Below, one piece after another: positions 53,634-60,719 of a stretch of DNA of 64,000 nt; within the stretch, counting starts at the first letter, position 1, and each line of letters starts with the position of its first letter. The notes below the pieces were generated by a model. The model worked only from the letters and a program-made list of their open reading frames with translations. It did not search any database and had not been told where the DNA came from. The DNA is taken from positions 4,028,001 through 4,092,000 of the forward strand of contig NZ_CP030941.1 in assembly GCF_036621415.1 (NCBI RefSeq). The letters are read 5' to 3'. This DNA comes from Nitratireductor thuwali. Lineage in GTDB: Bacteria; Pseudomonadota; Alphaproteobacteria; Rhizobiales; Rhizobiaceae. Made by a program: the position numbers and the translations under genes.

Positions 53634-54373
53634 ATCGCCGCCGGCATCTCGTCATAAGTGCGGCCGTTGAGCAGCCGACCCGCTGCCTTCTTGTTCTTCC
53701 CTCCCCACTGCTTGAAGAAGAAAGACGTTCCTGTACGCCGGCATGTCCGTTCGATCTCGTCAACCCACGACGGGTCCATGTACCGTGCCTGTGGACCGCT
53801 TTCGCCTCCGACGATCGCCCAGTGAATGTCAGTGAGATCTGCCCCCGCGACAGATCCGATCAGCGGCTCGAACGATATAAACCGAATGATTGCGGGTACA
53901 TTTCGCAGTTCGTCGATGCGATGCAGAACTCGGCTATCCTCAACGCTCGTGCCAAGCCAGACATTCGGCAGCTTCGGAAGGTCAGGTACGATCTCTACCA
54001 TGCGGTCGGGCCGCTTTGTCAGTATCTGATAAGTATGGCGCGGCGTGGCTTCCATCACCTTCCATACATCAGCGATGAAGTCGGGTGGCACGTCGGCGTG
54101 GAATAGATCGGACATAGAGTTGACGAATACCCGCCTCGGCTTCGACCATGTCGCCGGCGTCGATAGAGACTTCCGATCAAGAAAGATCTTCCCGGTCCAC
54201 TTGGCGCGGCCGCCGCTTTTGCGTGTGAGGCCCTGGTATTTCTCGGTCCCCATCGCTTCGAGCCGCGCAGCCATCCGCATCGCATAGCAATTGGTGCAGC
54301 CGGCGGTCAGAACCGTGCAGCCAGCCACCGGATTCCATGTCGCATCTGTCCATTCAATCGATGTATCTGCCAT
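53630..54373 (-). CDS. DUF5131 (phage Gp37/Gp68) three-Cys-motif protein, radical-SAM-like
   Basis: A 247-residue protein. Cys19, Cys26 and Cys29 form C-x6-C-x2-C in WNPVAGCTVLTAGCTNCYA, similar to but not the same as the radical-SAM CxxxCxxC cluster motif. Other family blocks are FVNSMSDLFHADV, ILTKRPDRM, WLGTSVED, FISFEPLIG, AIVGGESGP and FFFKQWGG. The start 54373 is chosen for GGAGA 7-9 nt upstream; longer frames add unconserved residues. It probably carries an iron-sulfur cluster; the reaction is unknown. It follows a 98-residue gene by 26 bp. Confidence 0.85.
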   Translation of the reverse strand: MADTSIEWTDATWNPVAGCTVLTAGCTNCYAMRMAARLEAMGTEKYQGLTRKSGGRAKWTGKIFLDRKSLSTPATWSKPRRVFVNSMSDLFHADVPPDFIADVWKVMEATPRHTYQILTKRPDRMVEIVPDLPKLPNVWLGTSVEDSRVLHRIDELRNVPAIIRFISFEPLIGSVAGADLTDIHWAIVGGESGPQARYMDPSWVDEIERTCRRTGTSFFFKQWGGKNKKAAGRLLNGRTYDEMPAAI

Positions 54374-54399
54374 AGGAAGATTCTCCTTCACATTCATGG

Positions 54400-54696
54400 T
54401 TAATATGTGGTGGTGAACATCAGGTAAAGCTGATCCAGAGCCTGGCGCGCTTGCGAGGCGCGGACTTTTGTCGGCTCCTGCTTCGCCTCGATGCATTCGT
54501 CGAGAGTGCGGCGGGTTATGCCCGGATCGGCAATCTCTGCGTCCCGGATCAAGCGCGCTTCATGGACATCTTTGTGGGTCAGGCCAATGTCGGCGACGGT
54601 AGTAAAACCTTCTGCCTTGGAAGGTTTACCCTGCCCTGCCACGTCCCCCTCTCCTGCGCCGCCTTGTCCGGCATCGCCGCATTTGTCGTTCTCCAT
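54400..54696 (-). CDS. Hypothetical phage protein (98 aa)
   Basis: The N-terminal third is Gly/Asp-rich (MENDKCGDAGQGGAGEGD). The rest is helical and charged (DIGLTHKDVHEARLIRDAEIADPGITRRTLDECIEAKQEPTK), a segment I have seen in rhizobial phage proteins that look like ParB-type or DNA-binding fragments, but I cannot name the family. An alternative start at 54771 would overlap the divergent cassette. It is probably co-transcribed with the DUF5131 gene. Confidence 0.55.
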   Translation of the reverse strand: MENDKCGDAGQGGAGEGDVAGQGKPSKAEGFTTVADIGLTHKDVHEARLIRDAEIADPGITRRTLDECIEAKQEPTKVRASQARQALDQLYLMFTTTY

Positions 54697-54762
54697 GGAT
54701 TTGCCCGCAATCCACAGGGTGTCTACGTTGCACAGCGCATCGGGAGCGGCGAACGTGCTCCG

Positions 54763-55116
54763 ATGAAGCAAGACCGAGCCATCGACAATATCGCGGATGA
54801 CGATCCCATGACGCTGGATGAAGCTTGCCAGTTGGTCTTCCGGGGCGCGATAAAGCCTGCAACGCTTCGAGCCGAGGCTGCGAGGGGAAATCTAGTGATC
54901 GAGCGCATCGGCCGCCGGGATTTCGTCACTCGATCCGGCTTGAGGGAGATGAGGGAAAGGTGCCGGGTCCGGCAGGGGCAGCCCTCGTCGGCGTCAACAA
55001 GAACGCCGGGCTATGGGTCTCCCGACCCAGATCGGGCAAAGGCGGCACTGGCTGCCGCTTTGAGGGTTGCTCAGGAATTGAAGAAGCGTACGGGGCCTGG
55101 ATCGAAAAGAAGATGA
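54763..55116 (+). CDS. Excisionase-like small DNA-binding protein
   Basis: A 117-residue protein. MTLDEACQLVFRGAIKPATLRAEAARGNLVIERIGRRDFVTRSGLREMRERCR has the layout of the wHTH excisionase-like proteins in rhizobial phages and islands: a helix choosing an element, then a 'gRDFVTR' wing. The C-terminus is basic and unstructured. First gene of a cassette; its stop overlaps the next start by 4 bp (ATGA). Confidence 0.65.
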   Translation: MKQDRAIDNIADDDPMTLDEACQLVFRGAIKPATLRAEAARGNLVIERIGRRDFVTRSGLREMRERCRVRQGQPSSASTRTPGYGSPDPDRAKAALAAALRVAQELKKRTGPGSKRR

Positions 55117-55313
55117 ACCAGGTATTCACGCCGAGAACGCTTGCCGAGCGCTGGCAATGTTCTGAGCGTCACGTCCGAAACATGATCGACCGCGGCGAAC
55201 TGTCAGCCTTTCGCCTAGGCAAGCTGCTGCGCATTCGCGGGGAGACTGTCGAGGCGTTCGAAACTGTCGGCGTGAAGGCGACCGACGAACGGCCGGCGCC
55301 GCGGCACAGATGA
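55113..55313 (+). CDS. Small helix-turn-helix protein (HTH_17/excisionase type)
   Basis: A 66-residue protein: FTPRTLAERWQCSERHVRNMIDRGELSAFRLGKLLRIRGETVEAFE is a textbook MerR-like HTH_17 domain used by phage excisionases. The ATGA overlap with the previous gene fixes the start. Longer frames begin inside the upstream gene and have no similarity. It may bind the attachment site or an early promoter. Confidence 0.75.
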   Translation: MNQVFTPRTLAERWQCSERHVRNMIDRGELSAFRLGKLLRIRGETVEAFETVGVKATDERPAPRHR

Positions 55314-55546
55314 CTAGGCGCGCCGCCCGCATAACTCATGATGAGGTACGCCGTCTGATAAAGGCTGTGCTGTCCGCAGGGCTCCCGATTGAGCGGGTTT
55401 GTTTCGACGGCGAACGTGTCGAGGTATTCACGAGCGAGGCTAAGTCGATATGCCATGAGAACGACCGGGCCGAGTTTGAGACCCTCCAGGAATATCTCTG
55501 CTGGAGAGATCGAAATATCGGGTTGATCCGAGAGCCAAAGGCGTGA
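55310..55546 (+). CDS. Hypothetical phage protein (78 aa)
   Basis: A basic N-terminus (MTRRAARITHDEVRRLIKAVLSAGLPIERVCFDGERVEV) resembles small rhizobial phage proteins of unknown role found between excisionase and integrase genes. It is joined at both ends by 4-bp overlaps, supporting its reality despite its size. Confidence 0.6.
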   Translation: MTRRAARITHDEVRRLIKAVLSAGLPIERVCFDGERVEVFTSEAKSICHENDRAEFETLQEYLCWRDRNIGLIREPKA

Positions 55547-55716
55547 CCCGCCGCCTTGCAGTTTCCCAGCATCAGATCACTGCGATCTGCAAAGGTGCGG
55601 CGAAAGCTGGTTTCGTTGCCGAGATTGAAGTGACCGGCGTGAAGGTGTTGTTGAGACCCGCGACCGAAGATGAGTTGCGAAAGTCTGATGTGGCGGAAGA
55701 CGATATCCGCCTCTAG
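55543..55716 (+). CDS. Very small hypothetical phage protein (57 aa), GTG start
   Basis: The GTG at 55543 overlaps the previous stop (GTGA). It encodes MTRRLAVSQHQITAICKGAAK followed by AGFVAEIEVTGVKVLLRPA and an acidic tail ending in DDIRL. The start resembles that of the preceding gene (MTRRAARITHDEVRRLIKA), and the two may be paralogues. No catalytic motif is visible. In related elements the integrase usually follows at this point; here it does not. Confidence 0.6.
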   Translation: MTRRLAVSQHQITAICKGAAKAGFVAEIEVTGVKVLLRPATEDELRKSDVAEDDIRL

Positions 55717-55812
55717 ACCAGTTCAGTGTTGGGCACCAGGTCGTACTCCTGAAAGCCATCGGTTGCGCTCACCATTCCCTTGCGCCACGATGCGTATGGG
55801 TAGGAGGGCAAC

Positions 55813-56322
55813 ATGCAGATGAAAGTCAATCTTGGGCAAGCATTGATGGCAATGGGTGTTGCCATACTCACGCATCCGGCCGTGGCTGCAGACGCAGGTT
55901 GGGGCGTCCAGTTCCATTACGACGCCTTTGAAGATCAGATCTACCCGATGGGTGCCATGGGAGAGCTTAAAGAGCAGACAAGCATTGATCGCGCCAATCT
56001 GTTTCTTGCATGCAAGGACGGAACCGTCGGTGTGATTTTCCAACCGACGCGCTTCAGTTTCGATTCAGGGGGTGTGACGGCTCGGTTTCGAGCTGCTGAG
56101 GGCGTGCAAGAATTTCGCTTCGATGCCGTCGAATTTCCTGCGTTCGGAAAACATCGCGCCATTCATGGGCCAGATGCACAGAAGTTCCTGGAGATCTTTG
56201 CCACATCAAATGCGCCAGTCGCTTTCCAGACCGATGACATCCAGGGCAATTTCCCAGTAGCCGGATTCGCCGAAGTGCGGGCAATAATGCAGGAACACTG
56301 TAACCGGCTGCAGTCCAATTGA
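55813..56322 (+). CDS. Hypothetical exported protein
   Basis: A 169-residue protein with a Sec signal peptide (MQMKVNLGQALMAMGVAILTHPAVAA, cleavage near residue 26). The mature part starts DAGWGVQFHYDAFEDQIYPMGAM and contains two lone cysteines. TAGGAGGG precedes the ATG by 7 nt. I do not recognise the family. Such exported proteins near a prophage end are often cargo (morons) acting on the host surface, but this is inference. Confidence 0.7.
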   Translation: MQMKVNLGQALMAMGVAILTHPAVAADAGWGVQFHYDAFEDQIYPMGAMGELKEQTSIDRANLFLACKDGTVGVIFQPTRFSFDSGGVTARFRAAEGVQEFRFDAVEFPAFGKHRAIHGPDAQKFLEIFATSNAPVAFQTDDIQGNFPVAGFAEVRAIMQEHCNRLQSN

Positions 56323-56392
56323 AGCGACGGGCCTATCGGGGATGGGCGGCGAATAAGTGGATTGGGATCCCGGTGGGTTAGGGAGGGGAACT

Positions 56393-56848
56393 GTGAGCAT
56401 CATCAAAGCATTATTTCGAACCGTTGTCGGGATCACTTTCGGCATAGCGAGCATGCTGGCCCTCACGCCGGCCTTTGCGGCGTTTCTGGACCGCGAAACG
56501 AACACGCCCTCGCCACTCATCTGGCTGGTCGTGCTGCTGAGCGCGGTATTGGGTTTCTTCGCTCCGACGATCAGGCGGGCGTTCGGGCGCGGCTTCCTCT
56601 TGCTGGGTCTGTGCGTCCTTGCCCTGCCCATCTCGATGATGATGTTGTCCGGCCGCGTATCGAGCGACATGATGGCCGGAGCGCAGGAAGGAACCGAAGT
56701 CGGAACGGCCATCGGCTCAGGAATAGCCAGCCTCGCCATGACCGGCGTATCAGCCTTTATCGGCTTCTTCCTCGGATCGATCCTCGTCATCGTCGGACTT
56801 GTGTTGGCGCTGGGCGGAAGACGCGAAGTGATCCTTCGCGAGAGATGA
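56393..56848 (+). CDS. Hypothetical membrane protein (151 aa), GTG start
   Basis: Four membrane segments are likely (~8-28, ~40-57, ~64-80, ~105-135), with Gly-rich stretches such as AGAQEGTEVGTAIGSGIASLAMTGVSAFIGFFLG. GGAGGGG lies 6 nt before the GTG, which is preferred to an ATG 36 bp earlier. A hydrophobic N-terminus (ITFGIASMLALTPAFAAF) could also be a signal peptide. No known function; it shares orientation with the exported protein upstream. Confidence 0.65.
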   Translation: MSIIKALFRTVVGITFGIASMLALTPAFAAFLDRETNTPSPLIWLVVLLSAVLGFFAPTIRRAFGRGFLLLGLCVLALPISMMMLSGRVSSDMMAGAQEGTEVGTAIGSGIASLAMTGVSAFIGFFLGSILVIVGLVLALGGRREVILRER

Positions 56849-56902
56849 TCTGGCGCCAGCCTGTCCTGGCCGGCGCCATTTCGTCAGTGTCACGTGCCGA
56901 CC

Positions 56903-57100
56903 TTATGCCTTCGCCTTTCGGCGGGCGCATTCCGCAACGACATAGAAGGGTGGGACATCTGAGGCCCAGGTCAGTTCGGCTTCCTGGTCGTGCTGCTTTT
57001 CAATTGGATCGGGCTCGAAATCGGAATCGTCATCGACATCGTCGAGCAGATCGATCAGGCGTTCGATGGCGTCTTCTAGTTGTCGGCGACTGGTCTTCAT
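56903..57100 (-). CDS. Small acidic phage protein (65 aa)
   Basis: The N-terminal helix MKTSRRQLEDAIERLIDLLDDVDDDSDFEPDP is acidic; the middle (KQHDQEAELTWASD) and basic end AECARRKAKA follow. It resembles small acidic prophage proteins of rhizobia that lack a known role. Its start overlaps the upstream gene by 4 bp (57097-57100), with GTGGAG upstream. Confidence 0.55.
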   Translation of the reverse strand: MKTSRRQLEDAIERLIDLLDDVDDDSDFEPDPIEKQHDQEAELTWASDVPPFYVVAECARRKAKA

Positions 57101-57690
57101 TCTTCACTCCACTCGACATGGATCTTACCGCCGAGTTCGAGGATGCCTCTGACGATCAGGTCATAGCGGATCGCCCTGCGCCGGCCTCTCCAACTCTTCT
57201 GTGTGAAGTAAGATTTGCCTCGGGTGTACTGGTCGAGGTCCACCATGTTGATGTTTTGTCGGCGGCACTCTGCGCGCAGTTCATCGAGCAACGGAATACC
57301 CGTCGGCTTGTAGGGTGATCTGGGTCGCTGAACCCCAATTCGACGAGCCATGGTGGCGAGCGACCGCTCAGGTCGCGTGGGAAACGCGGCAGCGAGTTCC
57401 GCACGCGGTGCCGTCTTGTACATCCTGCGAAGTTTCGACTGTTCTGCAGCAGTCCAGGCAGGGAGTTTCCGTTGGATGCCCAACTCTCTGCAGCGACTGC
57501 GAATAGAGTTGTAGGAGCGCCCCGGAAGGGACTTTTGGAGAGCGGCGTAGTCGGGATATAGTGAGCGGCACAGCTCGTCTTCTGCCTGCGTCCAGAGCAG
57601 ATAGCCCTGGCAGGTGGTTCCTCTCCGTCGAATACGCGCACGCATTCGTTGTGCCGTTACCGCGTATTTGGTGGCGTCAGTCAGGTACAT
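57097..57690 (-). CDS. Protein with two Myb/SANT-like repeats
   Basis: A 197-residue basic protein. Two tandem HTH-like repeats are visible: residues ~33-75 (LWTQAEDELCRSLYPDYAALQKSLPGRSYNSIRSRCRELGIQR) and ~78-121 (AWTAAEQSKLRRMYKTAPRAELAAAFPTRPERSLATMARRIGVQRP), each starting with a conserved Trp and ending R-x-x-x-x-GI/V-QR. A basic C-terminus (RRRAIRYDLIVRG) follows. Start 57690 has AAAGGGA 6 nt upstream. Probably DNA-binding; targets unknown. It is divergent from the 58005 gene. Confidence 0.7.
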   Translation of the reverse strand: MYLTDATKYAVTAQRMRARIRRRGTTCQGYLLWTQAEDELCRSLYPDYAALQKSLPGRSYNSIRSRCRELGIQRKLPAWTAAEQSKLRRMYKTAPRAELAAAFPTRPERSLATMARRIGVQRPRSPYKPTGIPLLDELRAECRRQNINMVDLDQYTRGKSYFTQKSWRGRRRAIRYDLIVRGILELGGKIHVEWSEE

Positions 57691-58004
57691 CTGCGTCCCT
57701 TTCATAGGCTGATGCCCGCCCGCGACCCGAAGGATCAGCGCGCCAACGGCTCGCCGCAAATCCGGTCGCCCGACTTCACCGATAACCTCACTTTTCCGGT
57801 GGATGTTTTGTGGAATGATCACGGCTCGATCTGAGGAGTCGGGCAAAACATCGGGAATTTTCGAAGGAAAGGCAAAACGTGATCGGATTGGTCAGCGATG
57901 CTGTCTTGACCGGCATTCAGGCCACCCAACCAGAACGAAAAAAGAACAAACGCTAGACTCCGCGATTTGGATCTGGATAGGATAAGCTTCCTATGGAGGC
58001 TTCA
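57691..58004. other. Divergent early intergenic region of the prophage
   Basis: About 314 bp with no convincing gene, between the SANT-like gene (minus) and a plus-strand pair. It contains an SOS-box match (57933-57947) and a GGAGG ribosome site for the 58005 gene. It is a good candidate for an early promoter/operator region. Confidence 0.55.
57933..57947 (+). promoter_or_regulatory. SOS-box match in the prophage early region
   Basis: GAAC-GAAAAAA-GAAC matches the alphaproteobacterial GAAC-N7-GAAC box, with an A-rich spacer as often seen in true sites. It lies 57 bp before the 58005 start and 243 bp before the SANT-like gene start. Confidence 0.55.
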
Positions 58005-58238
58005 ATGACTGTCCGCGCAGACCATCCCCTGAACACCGCACATGACATCGCCGATCCCTACGAGCCTGCGGCCGACGAGATCATCGAGGCCTGCGGCGGC
58101 GATGCACGCGAGGCGGTCAAGGCGCTGTTGGGCGCTAACGAATACCTGGAAGGCCGTGTGCGGGTCCTGGAGGCTTCCGTGAGTTGGGGCTACGTGCGCG
58201 CCAGCGTCCAAGCATCGCAGCGGAAGCGCCAGTCGTGA
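58005..58238 (+). CDS. Hypothetical phage protein (77 aa)
   Basis: MTVRADHPLNTAHDIADPYEPAADEIIEACGGDAREAVKALLGANEYLEGRVRVLEASVSWGYVR: the central EIIEACGGDAREAVKALLGANEYLE helix resembles a small conserved family of rhizobial genomes and phages whose function is unknown. GGAGG sits 6 nt before the ATG, so an ATG 12 bp upstream is not chosen. The next gene overlaps by 4 bp. Confidence 0.65.
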   Translation: MTVRADHPLNTAHDIADPYEPAADEIIEACGGDAREAVKALLGANEYLEGRVRVLEASVSWGYVRASVQASQRKRQS

Positions 58239-58522
58239 GGCGCAAGGGTGAGCTGTCGCCGGCAAGAGTCGACCGGGAGTATCCGCACCAGGTTGCCATA
58301 GAGACATCGGCGCTGCGTGGTGCAGATGGCTATCTGCACGCCGCGTTTCCTTCGCTCGCACCAAGAACCCGCTTCGTCATAGATGAACGAGATCGAGAGT
58401 ACACCATATTGTGCTTTGCCGATCCGGCCGAAGCTGAAACATTCAGACAGCGGGCTCGTGGCTACATGTTCGATCGGCGGGACATGCAGAACCGCCACGT
58501 CTGGCGGCGCCCCAAGGAATAG
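58235..58522 (+). CDS. Hypothetical protein (95 aa), GTG start
   Basis: From GTG (GTGA overlap with the preceding gene): MRRKGELSPARVDREYPHQV, then a central block FPSLAPRTRFVIDERDREYTILCFADPAEAETFRQRARG. The layout is compatible with a small alpha-beta sandwich, but I cannot assign a family. A longer frame from 58184 would overlap the upstream gene in another frame and is less likely. Confidence 0.6.
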   Translation: MRRKGELSPARVDREYPHQVAIETSALRGADGYLHAAFPSLAPRTRFVIDERDREYTILCFADPAEAETFRQRARGYMFDRRDMQNRHVWRRPKE

Positions 58523-58605
58523 GGTGTCGAGATTCTGCCGCCACATGCTAACGCGATCGAAAGAATCGCCACCACAATCTGGAAGACAGCGGCGGAGAGA
58601 AGCAG

Positions 58606-58983
58606 ATGCGACAGGCGGATGTCAGTCATCGTGCCGTTGGATTGCGATTGAAGCAACGGCGCATGATGCAGGATATAACCCAGAAGGAGCTCGCCCGTGC
58701 CGCGGGCATAAGCTACCAGCAGATCCAGAAATACGAGAGGGGGGAAAACGGCATCAGCGCCAGCAGGCTTTCCCTGTTTGCGGAGGTGCTGGGCGTAGCG
58801 CCTTCATACTTCCTTGGCGGAGCGGAAATTGTCGGGCTGACGCATTCTGAAAGCCGGCAACCGGACCTTTTGCTAATGCGTGAACTCATCGAGTTGAACA
58901 AGCTCTTTCCGCTGATTCCGGATGAGGCGATGCGTCGGGCACTAATTCAGGTGATCGAATTGGCAGCACGCGCCGAGACATGA
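58606..58983 (+). CDS. XRE-family transcriptional regulator
   Basis: A 125-residue protein. The HTH_3 domain is at ~10-65 (VGLRLKQRRMMQDITQKELARAAGISYQQIQKYERGENGISASRLSLFAEVLGV), followed by PSYFLGGAE and a helical C-terminus (LLLMRELIELNKLFPLIPDEAMRRALIQVIEL). This is the common rhizobial type, found both in chromosomes and prophages. GGAG lies 8 nt before the ATG. Whether it is the lysogeny repressor cannot be told: no divergent cro-like gene is seen. Confidence 0.85.
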   Translation: MRQADVSHRAVGLRLKQRRMMQDITQKELARAAGISYQQIQKYERGENGISASRLSLFAEVLGVAPSYFLGGAEIVGLTHSESRQPDLLLMRELIELNKLFPLIPDEAMRRALIQVIELAARAET

Positions 58984-59018
58984 TGGCAGTCATCCGCGTT
59001 TCGGATTAATCTGCAACC

Positions 59019-59753
59019 ATGTGCAATCTTTATAACCTCAGCTCGGCCCAGAGAGAGATCATCGCGTTCACGCGCGCCCTGCGCGACCTGTCCGGCAACC
59101 TGGAGCCATCGATACAGGTCTATCCGGATCAGCTGGCGCCGATCGTGCGCAATGCGCCGGGCGGCGAGCGCGAGCTGGTCCGCGTCCGGTGGGGCCTGCC
59201 ATCGTCCAGCCAGGCCATATTCAACGCAGCGAAGAAGCGGGCCGACAAGTTCCGGGCGAAGGGCAAGGAAGTCGACTTCGACGAGCTGCTCAAGATGGAG
59301 CCTGATCGCGGCACGACGAATGTCCGCAACACGGACAGCAGGCATTGGAAGCGGTGGTTCGGCATGGAAAACCGATGCGTCGTTCCCTTCACCAGCTTCG
59401 CCGAGCCCGATCCGGCGAACGCAAATGGCGGTCCGATTCCCAATGCCTGGTTCGCGCTGGGCGAGGATCGGCCCCTCGCCTTCTTTGCCGGCCTGTGGGT
59501 GCCCGAATGGACGGGCGTCCGCAAGGTCAAGGAAGGCAGGATCACGACCGACCTTTACGGCTTTCTCACCTGCGAGCCCAACGGCATCGTTGCACCGATC
59601 CATCCGAAGGCGATGCCGGTGATCCTCGCCACGGAAGAGGAAGTCGACACATGGCTTGCCGCTCCATGGGAAGAAGCGAAGGCGCTCCAGCGGCCGTTGC
59701 CGGATGACAAGCTGACCCTGGTGACAGCGCCACCGGTCCCGCAGGGCGGATGA
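59019..59753 (+). CDS. SRAP-domain protein (YedK/HMCES-type abasic-site sensor)
   Basis: A 244-residue SOS-response-associated peptidase-fold protein. Cys2, which becomes the N-terminus and crosslinks abasic sites in single-stranded DNA, is directly after Met1. Further family blocks are RWGLPSS, a [12 protein letters not shown] segment (usually NARxET), [10 protein letters not shown] (active-site Glu; usually GFYEW) and [11 protein letters not shown] (active-site His). The need for Cys2 fixes the start. Likely role: shield or repair phage DNA. It is linked to the next gene by ATGA. Confidence 0.9.
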   Translation: MCNLYNLSSAQREIIAFTRALRDLSGNLEPSIQVYPDQLAPIVRNAPGGERELVRVRWGLPSSSQAIFNAAKKRADKFRAKGKEVDFDELLKMEPDRGTTNVRNTDSRHWKRWFGMENRCVVPFTSFAEPDPANANGGPIPNAWFALGEDRPLAFFAGLWVPEWTGVRKVKEGRITTDLYGFLTCEPNGIVAPIHPKAMPVILATEEEVDTWLAAPWEEAKALQRPLPDDKLTLVTAPPVPQGG

Positions 59754-59986
59754 TCGTTCCTCCCCGCCGTTCCGACGACTACCCCGATCGCGACAGCGAT
59801 TGCCAAAGCGCGCTCGAGGCGGAGTTCCAGAGCATCATGAGCCGCGCCACCGCCGCAGGATGGGCCGAAGGCGAGGTCGAGTTCGCACTGCTCTGCCTCG
59901 CGATTTCGGAAATCCGCCGGCGCCAGTGCAACGAGGAGACGGACGAGGCCATCAGGCGGGCCCTCCGAAACGTCGAAGGGCATTGA
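59750..59986 (+). CDS. Hypothetical protein downstream of SRAP (78 aa)
   Basis: A helical protein ([56 protein letters not shown]) with a Pro/Arg-rich start. I recall similar short proteins beside SRAP genes in rhizobia, but know no function. The 4-bp overlap argues for co-translation with SRAP. A terminator follows. Confidence 0.6.
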   Translation: MIVPPRRSDDYPDRDSDCQSALEAEFQSIMSRATAAGWAEGEVEFALLCLAISEIRRRQCNEETDEAIRRALRNVEGH

Positions 59987-59990
59987 AACG

Positions 59991-60030
59991 AAAAAGCCCC
60001 GCCGACCAATCAGCGCCAGCGGGGCTCGTC
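59991..60030. terminator. Bidirectional intrinsic terminator
   Basis: Arms AGCCCCGC (59995-60002) and GCGGGGCT (60019-60026). On the minus strand the stem is followed by TTTTT, ending the lysis cassette; on the plus strand a weaker AATTTT tail ends the SRAP unit. It lies between the two converging operons. Confidence 0.8.
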
Positions 60031-60058
60031 AATTTTCTCAACCAGATTTGAGGCGAGA

Positions 60059-60421
60059 TCAGTTCGGCGGCGCCCTGGAACTTGATTGCGCCTGCTCGAT
60101 CCGTTGCACGATCTCCCGCGTCACCCGGATATCCGACGCCAGTGAATTGATCGCCGCTTCCACGGTGCGCATCGCGTCGGCCGCCTCGCTTGCCCGGCGC
60201 TCGACATTGGTGATCCTCAATTCGTGATTGTCGAGCTGGCGAGCGACCGCTTCGATAGCCGTCAGGCGCCTGTCCAGCCGATCGATATCGGCCGCGTTGG
60301 CGATCTGGCCCGAATTCACCCTCTCCCATGTCGCCCCCCATGCGGCGATGCCGGCGGCGAATCCCAGGAGAATGACGACCGTATTCAGGTTCCACGTCCA
60401 CTGCCATTGTGGCGTCCGCAT
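60059..60421 (-). CDS. Single-pass membrane protein with coiled coil, lysis-cassette end
   Basis: A 120-residue protein: short N-terminus MRTPQWQWTWN, one membrane helix (~11-29, NTVVILLGFAAGIAAWGATW), then a long heptad-rich helix (IDRLDRRLTAIEAVARQLDNHELRITNVERRASEAADAMRTVEAAI). The start 60421 is chosen for AGGA 8 nt upstream. A role in lysis or superinfection exclusion is possible; the family is common in rhizobial phages but unnamed to me. Confidence 0.65.
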   Translation of the reverse strand: MRTPQWQWTWNLNTVVILLGFAAGIAAWGATWERVNSGQIANAADIDRLDRRLTAIEAVARQLDNHELRITNVERRASEAADAMRTVEAAINSLASDIRVTREIVQRIEQAQSSSRAPPN

Positions 60422-60464
60422 CGGCTTTTCCTCGCTCTGTCCCGCCAAATTCCCCGCTCCTGTC

Positions 60465-60719
60465 TCAGTTCCGGCTTTCGCTGCCATGCCTGGCGCATTC
60501 CGATGGCGTCCATATCGATGCGCCGCAGACACCGGCCACAGTCTCGTCGATCTTTCTCTGGTCGTCCGGAGTCTCGCCCTGCGCTCCTATGAGCGACGTG
60601 CCGACAACCTTGCGCAGGCCGTCAGTCGTCACAGGTGCCGGTTTCGAAGCTGTACAGCCCGCCACCATCAACGCAGCGACGATAGCGAGCGCGCCAGTCC
60701 TCTGCCGCTTTCCCAGCAT
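60465..60719 (-). CDS. o-spanin-like outer-membrane lipoprotein (Rz1-type)
   Basis: An 84-residue lipoprotein: signal MLGKRQRTGALAIVAALMVAGC, with lipobox and Cys22, then a 62-residue mature part (TASKPAPVTTDGLRK). AGGAG lies 7 nt before the ATG. The gene begins inside the i-spanin gene in another frame and runs 157 bp past it, the overlapping Rz/Rz1 layout. Function assigned by architecture, not sequence identity. Confidence 0.75.
   Translation of the reverse strand: MLGKRQRTGALAIVAALMVAGCTASKPAPVTTDGLRKVVGTSLIGAQGETPDDQRKIDETVAGVCGASIWTPSECARHGSESRN

Noticed and set aside
58462..58656. A 64-codon minus-strand frame with one hydrophobic helix, between the 58235 gene and the XRE gene
   Set aside because: It could be a divergent cro-like or membrane gene, but it has no HTH, overlaps the ends of both neighbours, and has a weak start region. 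Not supported enough to call.
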